Source of the DNA: an uncultured Collinsella sp.
GTDB taxonomy: Bacteria > Actinomycetota > Coriobacteriia > Coriobacteriales > Coriobacteriaceae
Length of the DNA stretch: 64,000 nucleotides
NCBI GenBank assembly: GCA_900540875.1
Contig: UQHT01000005.1
Coordinates: 52,273-116,272 of the forward strand
Direction of reading: 5' to 3'
A program made the position numbers and the translations under genes. This document shows, one piece after another, positions 1-9,034 of this stretch (position 1 is the first letter of the stretch; each line of letters opens with the position of its first letter). The notes beneath the pieces are model-generated. The model worked only from the letters and a program-made list of their open reading frames with translations. It was not told the DNA's origin and did not search any database.

Positions 1-377
1 CTCAAGTGCCCCAACGACACGGCGGACATGACCTCGGCAATCTCCTCGAGCGTGCCCGTGCCTCCCGGAAAGGCGATGAACGCATCGCCGAGCTCGATCA
101 TCTTGGCCTTGCGCTCGGCCATATCGCTCGTCACGATAAGGTCGTCGATACCATCGTGCTGAAACTCTGCCTCGATAAAAAAGCTCGGCTCCACACCGGT
201 CACGTGCCCGCCCGCATCGAGCACGCTATCGGCGAGCGCGCCCATCAGGCCCGACTTGGACCCGCCGTACACCAGCGCGTGGCCGTTGGAGCCAATCCAT
301 GCGCCAAGCTGCCGCACCGCAGGCAGAAACGCCGGGTCGTTACCGACGCTGGCGCCCAGGTATACCGTGATATTCAT
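1..377 (-). CDS. LOG-family protein (TIGR00730 type), 3' part cut by window edge
   Basis: Read on the minus strand, the frame starts at ATG 375-377 and runs off the left edge without a stop. The translation begins MNITVYLGASVGNDPAF and contains the Rossmann-like LVYGGSKSGLMGA stretch and, near the cut, the PGGTGTLEEI motif. These two glycine-rich motifs are the nucleotide-binding and catalytic signature of the LOG / 'lysine decarboxylase-like' family. Characterised members are phosphoribohydrolases acting on nucleoside 5'-monophosphates, and plant members activate cytokinins; the bacterial substrate is usually unknown. About 125 of roughly 180 expected residues are present. The family call is firm, the physiological role is not. 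Confidence 0.85.
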   Translation of the reverse strand, partial: MNITVYLGASVGNDPAFLPAVRQLGAWIGSNGHALVYGGSKSGLMGALADSVLDAGGHVTGVEPSFFIEAEFQHDGIDDLIVTSDMAERKAKMIELGDAFIAFPGGTGTLEEIAEVMSAVSLGHL

Positions 378-413
378 ATTCGGTCCCCCTCATTGTGACG
401 CGCGGCGCACGTT

Positions 414-839
414 CTAGCGCTGGCGTCGGCGATATTCGCGCACGCGGCGCGACAGGTCGGCGAGCTCATCGCGGTCGAGCTCTTCCAGGTGCTCAAGATC
501 ATCCATAAAGCGCGCCATGGTGTCCTTTTGGCGCATCTTGATGAGCGTGTTGCAGTAGTTCACTGCCACGCCCGTGAGCATGGCGATGTAGAAGATGCTG
601 ATGACGCTCAGGACGACGGTGATAGCGCGGGCGACCGGCGTTTCGGCCGGGATATCGCCAAAACCGATCGTCGATACGGTCTCAAAGCTAAACCACAGGC
701 CATCGCCAAACGTAAGGGTCGCAGGGTCGGACAGCCAGACGGCCGTCGAGCACAGCAGATAGAAGACGAGAAACAGGCCCGTGATGCGCGCAAAGCCAGC
801 CTGGCGCAATACGTCGGCAAGTGTCCTCAACTTGTTCAT
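414..839 (-). CDS. Two-TM potassium channel protein (Ion_trans_2)
   Basis: A 141-residue membrane protein. The start at 839 is chosen because AAAAGGGG lies just upstream; a longer frame to 959 would run into an intergenic repeat. TM1 (about residues 15-35, GLFLVFYLLCSTAVWL) is followed by a pore loop with the selectivity-filter sequence TVSTIGFGD, then TM2 (AITVVLSVISIFYIAML). The C-terminal 45 residues are strongly charged and probably form a cytoplasmic coiled coil. Architecture and filter match simple bacterial two-TM K+ channels. No RCK/TrkA-N domain is attached, so gating is unknown. The gene reads toward the LOG-family gene and may share its transcript. Confidence 0.85.
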   Translation of the reverse strand: MNKLRTLADVLRQAGFARITGLFLVFYLLCSTAVWLSDPATLTFGDGLWFSFETVSTIGFGDIPAETPVARAITVVLSVISIFYIAMLTGVAVNYCNTLIKMRQKDTMARFMDDLEHLEELDRDELADLSRRVREYRRRQR

Positions 840-888
840 CGCGACCCCTTTTCCCAGACGCCCCATCACGTTGCTCGGTATTGTCGCA

Positions 889-1049
889 CATCCGGCACTT
901 GGGGACGTTCCTTTTGTGTCGAACAGATTGGGAACGTCCCTAAGTGCCAACTCCGGCAAAGAGTGTCCCCAGCGACTAGTCGTTTAAGAACGTCCCCAAT
1001 GACTACTACAACTGCCGGACAGATTGGGAACGTCCCTAAGTGCCGGATG
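889..1049. repeat. Intergenic inverted/direct repeat (GGGACGTTC family)
   Basis: The gap between the channel gene and the hybrid kinase carries 23-bp inverted arms at 889-911 and 1027-1049 (CATCCGGCACTT...GGACGTTCC and its complement, one mismatch). A 26-bp direct repeat beginning ACAGATTGGGAACGTCC lies at 923-948 and again at 1019-1044. Between them, 975-1004 carries an arm resembling TAGTCGTTTAAGAACGTCCC, which also occurs at 11.1 and 11.25 kb. No protein-coding signal is seen. The structure suggests a non-autonomous palindromic element. Confidence 0.8.
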
Positions 1050-1074
1050 TTAGGCAAGCTGAGCTGGTATCCTT

Positions 1075-3912
1075 ATGCGGTATTATCTCGACTCGATGGG
1101 ATTGCATGTGAAACCTTCCGCCGTCCTTCGCTTAGCTCTATATCGCACCCTAGCCGTCGCGCTTGCTGCGCTCACACTACTGAGCGCCGTCATGCCCACC
1201 CCGGCCTTTGCCGCCGACTCCGACCAGCAGGTCAAGACGGTCCGCGTCGGCTGGCTTGTCAACAACGAGGGCTTCCAGGAAGGCACACCGGGCGAGCGCC
1301 TCTCGGGATGGGGCTACGAGTACCTCCAGACCCTCTCGTACTACACCCCTGGCTGGCAGTACGAATACGTGTCCGGCACCTTCACCGAGCTCATGGACAT
1401 GCTCGAGAAGGGCAAAATCGACCTCATGCCCAACATCTCGCATTCAGTAGAACGCGAGCAAAAGTTACTCTTTTCCTCAAACCCCGAGGGCACCGAGCGC
1501 TACTACATCTACGCCAAGCCCGATCGCGACGATCTGGCCAAGGGTGACCCCCAGGCACTCCAAGGCCTCACCATCGGCTGCAACTCTGGCGTTATGCAAA
1601 CCTTCGTCGGCCAGCAGTGGCTCGCCAACGAAGGCGTCACCTGTACCTATAAAGAAATCGACACCGGCGGCGCCCTCTTTGAGGCACTTTCAGACGGCGA
1701 GGTTGACGCCGTCATCATGAACGACACCATTTCGTCGCCCGATGCGTCGCCCATGTTCTACGTAGGCTCGAGCGACTACTATTTTGCCGTCCCCAAAAGC
1801 CGCCCCGATCTGATGAACGACATCAACTCGGCCATGGCGGCAATCAACCGCACCAACCCGCGCTACAACGACGAAGTCAAATCCAACTACTCGGCGCAAA
1901 ATAGCGGATCCGCATCACTTACCAACTCCGAACGGTCGTGGCTCAAGGCCAATAACAACACGCTTACACTTGGTTATCTCAACAACAATCTCCCCTTCTG
2001 CAACCAAGATGCAAACGGAGAAATGGAAGGGTCACTCGTCTCACTCGTTACGACGCTCCACGACAAATTTGGCATTACCGTACACACGCTCGCTTTTTCA
2101 AGCAACCAGCAAATGACGGAAGCGCTCTCAAAGGGAAATATCGACATCGCCCTACCGGCATTTCGCGACTACTGGCTTGCCGAGCAAATGGGGACCGTTC
2201 AATCGATTTCGATGGGAACGATCTCTCTTACCGCCATCCACGCCACCAGCGATCTCAACAAGGATCTCCGCAATATCTGTTGCACAGGGTTTTCCATCGT
2301 CAACCGCAGCGAATTAAAAACTATGTTTCCAAATGCAAATGTAACCGAGTATCCGTCTGCAGACGACATGCTTTCTGCCCTTAAGGACGGAAGATCAAGC
2401 TGCATCGTTGTTCCCAACGCACGGCTGGAAACCATCCGAGATAGCTACGATATCAGAGACTACGAGATACAGGAACTCTCACGCACGGCCGAACTCTCTT
2501 GCCTTATGCAACGCGGAAATCCCGAATTATTGAGTATCGTCAACAAGGGCATCATCAACGCCGGAGAATCGCTTTCTGCGAGCAATTATTCCTCTACGTC
2601 GTATAGCGCACAGGAATCAGACGCGTTCAGGTTTATATATCGTCATCGTAGTTCGATTGTCGTCATCATCGTCGGTGTACTGTTGACTGGGATAGCGGTT
2701 CTAACCTGGGCCCTGCAGCGAGCCAGAGTAGAGCAAAACAAGGCACTCGCCGCCAATGCGGCCAAAACGGCCTTTCTCGCCCGCATGAGCCATGACATCC
2801 GCACGCCGCTCAACGGCATTCTGGGGCTCATCGAGATTGAAGAATTGCACGAAGACGATGTCGATGCCGCCCGTAAAAACCGAACTAAGGCGCGAATCGC
2901 CGCCAACCATCTGCTCTCACTCATCAACGACATTCTAGAAATGGGCAGGATTGAAAATGGTAAGCTGACGCTTGAGCATGTCTCATTTAACCTCGAAGAT
3001 CTCTGCAACGATGCAATCGTGCTGTGCAAGCTCCGCGCTTCCGATCGCAATATTACGATGCAGGATCAAAGCGCACATCCCCTCTGCAATCCACATGTAA
3101 TGGGAAGCCCTACTCATGTACGTCAGATTATCATTAACCTGCTCGACAACAGCATCAAGTACAACAAAGATGGCGGAACTGTCACTTTTACATCGCAGAT
3201 TAAACCGATCGATGATAGCCGAGTGCTCTTTTGCTTTAACGTCTCGGACACCGGCATCGGCATGTCGCCCGAGTTTCTTAAGCACATCTACGAACCGTTT
3301 GCCCAAGAAGGCAACGATGCCCGCAGTAAATTTCAGGGAACTGGCATGGGCATGCCGATCGTCAAATCACTTGTCGACGCCATGGGGGGGACAATCGAGG
3401 TAACGAGTGAGCTTGGAACTGGATCGACATTTTACGTTCGGATCCCACTCGCTATCGATAAGTGTCCTCAGATTCAAGCACAGTCGGATGCGAGGGCACC
3501 CAAGGTCTCACTGACCGGCATGAGCGTGCTACTTGCCGAAGACAACCAGCTCAACGCCGAGATTGCCCAAACTCTGCTCGAAAGCGAGGGCATTGTCGTA
3601 ACGCGCGCCGCCGACGGCAACCAAACGGTCGACCTATACGTCGGTCGTCCCGCCGGCAGCTTCGATGCGATCCTGATGGATATCATGATGCCGGGTATGG
3701 ATGGCTACGAGGCAACCCGCGCGATTCGCCTGAGTGAGAAGGCCGATGCAGCCGACATCCCCATCATCGCGCTCACCGCCAACGCCTTTGCCGAGGACGC
3801 CAAGGCGGCACACGATGCCGGCATGAATGCCCATCTGCCCAAACCGCTCGACTTTAACGAGCTCAAAAACATGCTCGCTTGCATCAAGAAAAACGGAACT
3901 GTTTCGCTATAG
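1075..3912 (+). CDS. Hybrid sensor histidine kinase with two fused SBP_bac_3 domains
   Basis: A 945-residue protein. An N-terminal hydrophobic signal/anchor (about residues 17-47, ending PTPAFAADS) leads into two periplasmic-binding-protein type 3 modules (about 55-280 and 290-510). A transmembrane helix follows (SSIVVIIVGVLLTGIAVLTW, about 523-545). The cytoplasmic part has a HisKA domain with phospho-acceptor His573 in ARMSHDIRTPLNG, a HATPase domain with DNSIKYN and GTGMGMPIVK boxes, and a C-terminal receiver with Asp869 in LMDIMMPGMDG. This is the EvgS/BvgS-like plan: extracellular ligand binding drives a phosphorelay. No output domain or Hpt is present, so phosphotransfer must go to a protein outside the window. 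ATG 1075 is used; ATG 1096 or GTG 1108 are possible as no site has a strong Shine-Dalgarno. Confidence 0.92.
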   Translation: MRYYLDSMGLHVKPSAVLRLALYRTLAVALAALTLLSAVMPTPAFAADSDQQVKTVRVGWLVNNEGFQEGTPGERLSGWGYEYLQTLSYYTPGWQYEYVSGTFTELMDMLEKGKIDLMPNISHSVEREQKLLFSSNPEGTERYYIYAKPDRDDLAKGDPQALQGLTIGCNSGVMQTFVGQQWLANEGVTCTYKEIDTGGALFEALSDGEVDAVIMNDTISSPDASPMFYVGSSDYYFAVPKSRPDLMNDINSAMAAINRTNPRYNDEVKSNYSAQNSGSASLTNSERSWLKANNNTLTLGYLNNNLPFCNQDANGEMEGSLVSLVTTLHDKFGITVHTLAFSSNQQMTEALSKGNIDIALPAFRDYWLAEQMGTVQSISMGTISLTAIHATSDLNKDLRNICCTGFSIVNRSELKTMFPNANVTEYPSADDMLSALKDGRSSCIVVPNARLETIRDSYDIRDYEIQELSRTAELSCLMQRGNPELLSIVNKGIINAGESLSASNYSSTSYSAQESDAFRFIYRHRSSIVVIIVGVLLTGIAVLTWALQRARVEQNKALAANAAKTAFLARMSHDIRTPLNGILGLIEIEELHEDDVDAARKNRTKARIAANHLLSLINDILEMGRIENGKLTLEHVSFNLEDLCNDAIVLCKLRASDRNITMQDQSAHPLCNPHVMGSPTHVRQIIINLLDNSIKYNKDGGTVTFTSQIKPIDDSRVLFCFNVSDTGIGMSPEFLKHIYEPFAQEGNDARSKFQGTGMGMPIVKSLVDAMGGTIEVTSELGTGSTFYVRIPLAIDKCPQIQAQSDARAPKVSLTGMSVLLAEDNQLNAEIAQTLLESEGIVVTRAADGNQTVDLYVGRPAGSFDAILMDIMMPGMDGYEATRAIRLSEKADAADIPIIALTANAFAEDAKAAHDAGMNAHLPKPLDFNELKNMLACIKKNGTVSL

Positions 3913-3954
3913 TTTGTGCTCAACCACCCTGCACCGTTAGAAAGGAAGCCAACG

Positions 3955-4434
3955 ATGTTTAGGCCCTTGCGTCGAAAGAAACGTGCGATTTCCGATGAGG
4001 CGGCGCGCGAGTTGCTCGCCACCTGCAAGCGCGGAGTCTTTGCCGTCAACGGCGATGATGGCTACCCGTATGCCATTCCCGTCAACTACTTCTTTGACAC
4101 CGAGCACGACAAGATTTATTTCCACGGTGCCAAGGCTGGCCACAAGGTCGATTCACTCAAGCGTGACGACAAAGTCTGCTTTACCGTGTACGGCAACGAG
4201 CGGTACAAGGACGACGACTGGGCTCCCTACGTTATGAGCACCGTGGTCTTTGGCCGTTGCCGCCTGGTAGATGAGACACCTTCGTTTATCGAGGGCAAAA
4301 TCCGCCAGCTCGCGCTTAAGTACTACCCCTCTGCCGAAGAAGTCGAGGAGGAGATCGCCAAAGACATCAAGGGTGTCCAGCTCTACGAGATCTCGATTGA
4401 ACATCTTTGCGGCAAGCAGATTCATGAAAAGTAA
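3955..4434 (+). CDS. Pyridoxamine 5'-phosphate oxidase family flavoprotein (NimA-like)
   Basis: A 159-residue protein starting at ATG 3955 behind GAAAGGAAG. The sequence MFRPLRRKKRAISDEAARELL, then CKRGVFAVNGDDGYPYAIPVNYFF, matches the split-barrel flavin-binding fold. A conserved FHGAKAGHK segment is typical of 5-nitroimidazole reductase (NimA/NimB)-like members, where the histidine region contacts FMN. Members use FMN or related flavins; substrates vary, and nitroimidazole reduction is known only for some. The gene lies 42 bases after the hybrid kinase and may be co-transcribed, ending at the hairpin at 4462-4505. The family is clear; the substrate is unknown. Confidence 0.85.
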   Translation: MFRPLRRKKRAISDEAARELLATCKRGVFAVNGDDGYPYAIPVNYFFDTEHDKIYFHGAKAGHKVDSLKRDDKVCFTVYGNERYKDDDWAPYVMSTVVFGRCRLVDETPSFIEGKIRQLALKYYPSAEEVEEEIAKDIKGVQLYEISIEHLCGKQIHEK

Positions 4435-4461
4435 GCCTAAAAGCAGGTCTTGCAAATAGCG

Positions 4462-4505
4462 ATATGGCCCAGTTCCAACCAACAGTGGTTGGAACCGGGC
4501 CATAT
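4462..4505. terminator. Bidirectional hairpin between convergent genes
   Basis: Two 20-base arms (ATATGGCCCAGTTCCAACCA at 4462-4481 and its complement at 4486-4505, one G-T wobble) enclose a 4-base loop. The hairpin sits between the convergent PPOX-family gene and the second hybrid kinase. There is no long T run, so termination is inferred from position and stem strength. Confidence 0.7.
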
Positions 4506-4507
4506 GC

Positions 4508-6700
4508 TTATGAAGCGGCGGCAGCTATGTGCGCAAGCGCCTCAATGAGCTCCTGCGAACTCACGGGTTTGCTCAGGTGCGCGTTCATACCCGCCTCGCG
4601 CGAAAGCCTACGGTCGTCGGCAAAGGCATTGGCGCTCACGGCGATAATCGGTGTAGTCGCGGCATCCTCGCGGTCGAGCGCTCGAATCTGGCGCGTGGCC
4701 TCAAGACCATCGATACCAGGCATCATAATGTCCATCAACACCACGTCGTACTCGTGCGATGCGCTCACGGCAAACGTCTCGACGGCAGACTCGCCATCTT
4801 TAACATGTGTCACGACAGCACCGGCGCGGTCGAGCGTAAACTGTGCGATCTCGGCATTCAGGTCGTTGTCCTCTACGAGCAAAACACGCAGGCCCTGGAG
4901 CGTATCGTTGTCGCCTGCATCCACAGAAACCGTCTGGGGAATCTCGGATTGCTTGCACCTCTCAAACGGCAGGCGGATGGTAAACGTCGTCCCCTGCCCC
5001 ATGGCGCTCGTAAAGCTCATGGTTCCGCCCATAAGCTCGACTAACTGTTTGGCAATAGACACACCCAGGCCAGTTCCCGATAAAGCGCCTTCCACCTGTT
5101 GTTTCTCGCGGGTAAACGGCTCGTAGATGTGCTGTTGAAACTCCTCGCTCATACCAATGCCGTTATCGGCGATCGTGTATTCATAGACGGAGATGCCGTC
5201 CATCGGCTCCACCTCGCGACACGTCATGCGAACATAGCCGCCCCGACGGTTGTACTTGACGGCGTTGCCGGCAATATTGGCCAACAGGCGCTTAAGGTGC
5301 GTCACGCTCGCTCTAACATAGGGATGATCGAGAGCCTCCTGGTCACAGATAATTGTCACCAGACGTTCCTCGGCCTGGCGCTCCAGAATATCGCGCACTT
5401 CATAGTTGAGGGCCACCAAATTTGTGGGCACGAGGTCCAGGCTGACCTGCCCGCTCTCCAGGCGACTCATATCGAGTGCCTCGTTCGCAAGGTCGAGCAG
5501 CAGTCCCGACGCCGTCCAGATCTTTGAGCGGCACTCAGTCTGCTTTTGCAGGTCGTCTGCATTGGCATTGCCCACCTCGACCATACCGCGAATGCCGTTG
5601 ATGGGCGTGCGCAGGTCGTGGCTCATGCGACGCAGGAACTCCGTCTTTGCAGAGTTGGCAGACGAGGCTTCGCGCGCTGCTTTTGCCAGCTTGTCGCCAT
5701 AGTCGCGCTCCTGCAGCAACAGGTCGGCAAAGCGTTGGCGCTCGGCGCGGCGGCGCGCCAACACAACAGTGGCTATAACACCGCCGTAGAGCGCCAATAC
5801 ACTGGCAACAACAGCGGCGACAACCTCAAAGTAACGCTGCGCGGGCGCATAGGTGTACACGTAAAAATTGCACGCTTTACCAAATGTGCCCAGATACCAC
5901 TCTCCGTTGGCATTGACCAATCTGACCTTACCAGCCAGGCAACGCTCCTTAATGCCGCTGACAATGATGGCATCCGTCGCAGGCAAATCGAACACGCCTG
6001 ACACGGTGGGCTCAACAGCGTTGGTCGCAACGACCTTTCCGTCGTTTTCGATCACGATGTTACCGCTATCGATGGTCTCATAACCATCGAGCAAGCTCTG
6101 CAACTTGAGCGTATTGCTCGCGACCGCCTTGGCGCTCTGGTGCCTCACCGCGACAACGATGCCCTCACCGTCCCGCCGGGCCACGCAGCCAATGTCCGCG
6201 ACCGAATCGTCCGCAAGCGTAATGCGAGCGGTATAGGACTTAAGCGGATGGGCTGCCACCTCCAGCACAGGCGCCTCTTTGAAATTCGCAGCGAGCGACT
6301 CGTAGCCCACGTCATCCTTCGAGGACTCGGACACCAAGTTGCCCGATCCGTCAGTCACGATCAGCGCCGTCACATTAAACTGGTCAGCATATTGCTCCAG
6401 CGTAGCGTTATCCACCGAGCCGTCGCGCTCCATATTGCGCGCCGCCTCTCCGGCAATCTCCATAACGCGAATCAGGTTTTTGGTCGCATAGGCGTTGTTG
6501 AACGCATCGTAGGAAAGGCTCTGCGTCGCCACGTAATTGACAGCGTCGGCAAAGCGCTGTTCGGCCTGAGCTGTCGTGTAACCGTAGCTCATCACGCCGG
6601 CAACAGCCGAGAGCGCCATCCCCAACAGGGCGGCAAAGAGCCATACCCGGGCCGAGCGATCGTCCCGCTCATCTGCGGTGTGGTCGGGTGCATCAATCAC
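4508..6700 (-). CDS. Hybrid sensor histidine kinase with receiver domain
   Basis: A 730-residue membrane kinase. TM1 (about residues 19-42, VWLFAALLGMALSAVAG) and TM2 (about 287-312) enclose a roughly 240-residue extracytoplasmic sensor with no recognised ligand motif; it looks Cache-like. HisKA has His361 in RRMSHDLRTPINGI; HATPase has GNAVKYN and GTGLGVSIAK; the receiver has Asp657 in LMDIMMPGIDG. Its start overlaps the stop of the upstream solute-binding lipoprotein gene by four bases (ATGA), indicating translational coupling. The pair therefore probably works as binding protein plus receptor kinase. The cytoplasmic half resembles the kinase at 1075-3912, suggesting related or duplicated systems. 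No downstream response regulator is seen nearby. Confidence 0.92.
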   Translation of the reverse strand: MIDAPDHTADERDDRSARVWLFAALLGMALSAVAGVMSYGYTTAQAEQRFADAVNYVATQSLSYDAFNNAYATKNLIRVMEIAGEAARNMERDGSVDNATLEQYADQFNVTALIVTDGSGNLVSESSKDDVGYESLAANFKEAPVLEVAAHPLKSYTARITLADDSVADIGCVARRDGEGIVVAVRHQSAKAVASNTLKLQSLLDGYETIDSGNIVIENDGKVVATNAVEPTVSGVFDLPATDAIIVSGIKERCLAGKVRLVNANGEWYLGTFGKACNFYVYTYAPAQRYFEVVAAVVASVLALYGGVIATVVLARRRAERQRFADLLLQERDYGDKLAKAAREASSANSAKTEFLRRMSHDLRTPINGIRGMVEVGNANADDLQKQTECRSKIWTASGLLLDLANEALDMSRLESGQVSLDLVPTNLVALNYEVRDILERQAEERLVTIICDQEALDHPYVRASVTHLKRLLANIAGNAVKYNRRGGYVRMTCREVEPMDGISVYEYTIADNGIGMSEEFQQHIYEPFTREKQQVEGALSGTGLGVSIAKQLVELMGGTMSFTSAMGQGTTFTIRLPFERCKQSEIPQTVSVDAGDNDTLQGLRVLLVEDNDLNAEIAQFTLDRAGAVVTHVKDGESAVETFAVSASHEYDVVLMDIMMPGIDGLEATRQIRALDREDAATTPIIAVSANAFADDRRLSREAGMNAHLSKPVSSQELIEALAHIAAAAS

Positions 6701-7563
6701 GACAGGCCCTCCATATTCAAAAATGGCGAAGGGTCATCAAAGTACTTTGACACCAGGCGTTCCATGGTGCCATCGGCAAGCATTTCTTGGTAGGCATGGG
6801 TGAGCTTAACGTCGATGCCGCGCGTATCGTTGATATCAAAGGCGGTGCCCAGACCAACCTCTAGCAGCGGCTCATCCAAAATGCGATACGTCACACCATA
6901 GTCTTTTTCGTAGGCGAGCAGCGAGGACTCGTGCGCGGCGATGGCATCGACCAGGCCCTCGACGAGCGCCGGGTTCAGGTATGAGCGGTCCGAAAAGCTG
7001 TAAAGCTCCTTAATCTGCGGAACGTTTTCATTGGTGTGATCGAGCAGAATCGATTCGGGCTTGGTGGTGGACTGGACCGCCACGACTTTACCTTCAAGAT
7101 CGGCAAGCGTGTAGATATCGCTCTCGGGATCGACAGCAACCACCTGTCGGCTCGCGAGGTACGGGCCGGCCCAGCGATAATCGCTTTCACGGCCCGTCAT
7201 ACTAAAGCTGCCCATGACGCAATCGAGCTCGCCGCTCGCCAGCAGCTCTTTGTTCTTTTCCCAATCGATCAGCTGGTATTTTGGCTTGTAGCCAATGCGG
7301 CCCAAAGCCTCGGTCAAAATCTCGACATCCAGGCCAACAATATTGCCGTACTCGTCGCTGTACACAAACGGCGGATAGAGGTCGCTGCCGACGTTGAGCG
7401 TCTTAAGGCCGTCATCTTTGACGTCTTCGGCTGGGCTTTCTACTGCAGACGTCGAGGTTCCGTCATTCGATCCAAAACAGCCAGCTATCGCCACGACAAA
7501 GACGCTCAACACTGCAAGCGCAACAAACAACGATATGGCAAGCGAGCGACGAGGCCTTTTCAT
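6697..7563 (-). CDS. Solute-binding lipoprotein, family 3 (kinase-associated)
   Basis: A 288-residue lipoprotein. The signal peptide has a charged start (MKRPRRS), a hydrophobic core, and a lipobox ending VAIAGC with Cys28 as the lipidation site. The mature part is an SBP_bac_3 domain: LNVGSDLYPPFVYSD at the start, a GLDVEILTEAL segment, then GELDCVMGSFSMTGRES and a hinge region LADLEGKVVAVQ. This family usually binds amino acids or small polar ligands. No ABC permease or ATPase gene is adjacent; instead the next gene, overlapping by four bases, is a hybrid histidine kinase. The protein is thus more likely a ligand sensor for that kinase than a transport component. Confidence 0.9.
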   Translation of the reverse strand: MKRPRRSLAISLFVALAVLSVFVVAIAGCFGSNDGTSTSAVESPAEDVKDDGLKTLNVGSDLYPPFVYSDEYGNIVGLDVEILTEALGRIGYKPKYQLIDWEKNKELLASGELDCVMGSFSMTGRESDYRWAGPYLASRQVVAVDPESDIYTLADLEGKVVAVQSTTKPESILLDHTNENVPQIKELYSFSDRSYLNPALVEGLVDAIAAHESSLLAYEKDYGVTYRILDEPLLEVGLGTAFDINDTRGIDVKLTHAYQEMLADGTMERLVSKYFDDPSPFLNMEGLS

Positions 7564-7656
7564 CGAGCTCCAGACAATCCTGTTTACAGACTCAAGTGCA
7601 AAAAATAATAGCAGACGGAACCGCGCTCGCGCTCAATGGTTACAGACGCTTTACCC

Positions 7657-7696
7657 ATACGGGGCCTTCCAGCCGACGCGGCAGAAGGCCCCGTAT
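7657..7696 (-). terminator. Hairpin after the MalY/PatB gene
   Basis: Arms ATACGGGGCCTTC (7657-7669) and GAAGGCCCCGTAT (7684-7696) are perfect complements around a 14-base loop. The hairpin follows the stop of the minus-strand aminotransferase-like gene. No T run follows on that strand, so efficiency is uncertain. Confidence 0.65.
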
Positions 7697-7707
7697 GCAT
7701 CGCCCGC

Positions 7708-8922
7708 TTACCGTGCATTAAAAACGTAGCAGTCCAGGCGGTCGCACGCTTCCCTCACGAGCGAAAGCGGCAGCGCCAGATTCACGCGGATGTGACAGGG
7801 CCCGTGGAACGGACGGCCGTCCTGATACCCCACGCCCACACGAGCGCCCTCGTCGAGCAACCACTGAATATCGCGGCCATGCTCGCGACACCACTCGGTA
7901 CAGTCTAGAAACACCATGTAGGTGCCCTGTGGACGCGAATAGGACACGCCCTCAAAATGCTCGTCCACGTAATCGCAGAAGTACTCGATATTACCGGCAA
8001 GCACCTGGTTGAGCTCATCAACCCACTCGTAGCCTTGCGGCTGGTAGGCACCGATAAGCGCATGCATGGAGAGGACATTCATCTCGTTGTAGTGGGTCTT
8101 GTTGGACACAGCGCACACGCGGTCGCGCAACGTCTCGTTATAGATGATGTGGTAGCTGCCGACCAGGCCCGCCAGGTTAAACGTCTTGCTGGGCGCGTAG
8201 AGGGCAACCGTGCGCATGCGGGCATCCTCGCTCACCGACTGCGTCGGGATATGCCTGTGACCCGGCAGGATGATATCGGACCAAATCTCATCCGAGATCA
8301 CCACGCAATCGTGCTGGCAATAGATGTCCATGGCACGTTCGATCTCGTCGCGCTCCCATACGCGGCCGCAGGGATTGTGCGGCGAGCAGAACACCGCGGC
8401 ATGGATGTGGTTTTGGGCGAGCTTGCGCTCCATGTCCTCAAAGTCCATACGCCACACGCCTTGGTCGTCGAGCTTAAGCGGGCTGTGGACAATGCGATAG
8501 CCCGCGGCTTCGATAGACTTGGTGAAACCGATGTAGGTGGGGCTGTGAACCAGCACCGCATCGCCCGGCTGGACATACGCGCGCAGTGTCGACACGACAC
8601 CGCCCAGTACGCCGTTTTCGTAGCCGATATGCTCAGGAAGCAGGCCCTTAACGCCATTGCGGCGGCTCTGCCATTCGATGATGCGGTCAAAGTACTCGTC
8701 GCGCGGATCGAAATAGCCAAACATGGGATGCTGGGCGCGCTGAATGATGTGCTCCTGAACCGTGGGCACCGTGGCAAAATTCATGTCCGCCACCCACATG
8801 GGGATGCGGTCGAAGCCCTCGTCGGGTGCGTTCGGAGCCATGTCGGGGATCTCGCCCCAAGAGTCAACGGCAATGGAGTCCATGCCGTGGCGGTCGATGA
8901 TTGAAGTGAAGTCGTATTTCAT
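7708..8922 (-). CDS. PLP-dependent cystathionine beta-lyase / aminotransferase, MalY-PatB family
   Basis: A 404-residue fold-type I PLP enzyme. Diagnostic stretches are IPMWVADMNFATVP near the N terminus, HSPTYIGF for cofactor stacking, SPHNPCGRVW, the ISDEIWSDI aspartate motif, and APSKTFNLAGL, whose lysine forms the Schiff base. This combination is typical of MalY/PatB C-S lyases, which cleave cystathionine or cysteine S-conjugates to a thiol, pyruvate and ammonia; some members moonlight as regulators. Length is normal for the family. It stands alone between a terminator and a 112-base gap, so the context gives no substrate. Confidence 0.88.
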   Translation of the reverse strand: MKYDFTSIIDRHGMDSIAVDSWGEIPDMAPNAPDEGFDRIPMWVADMNFATVPTVQEHIIQRAQHPMFGYFDPRDEYFDRIIEWQSRRNGVKGLLPEHIGYENGVLGGVVSTLRAYVQPGDAVLVHSPTYIGFTKSIEAAGYRIVHSPLKLDDQGVWRMDFEDMERKLAQNHIHAAVFCSPHNPCGRVWERDEIERAMDIYCQHDCVVISDEIWSDIILPGHRHIPTQSVSEDARMRTVALYAPSKTFNLAGLVGSYHIIYNETLRDRVCAVSNKTHYNEMNVLSMHALIGAYQPQGYEWVDELNQVLAGNIEYFCDYVDEHFEGVSYSRPQGTYMVFLDCTEWCREHGRDIQWLLDEGARVGVGYQDGRPFHGPCHIRVNLALPLSLVREACDRLDCYVFNAR

Positions 8923-9034
8923 GCTGGGCTCCCGTGCAAAGATGACTGTTTCGATAGGCGTTATTGTCCACCAGCGTGGGCGGTTTTGGCATGGGGTTTG
9001 CTGTTGATTTTGGTGGGTGCAGACGAATTGCCGG

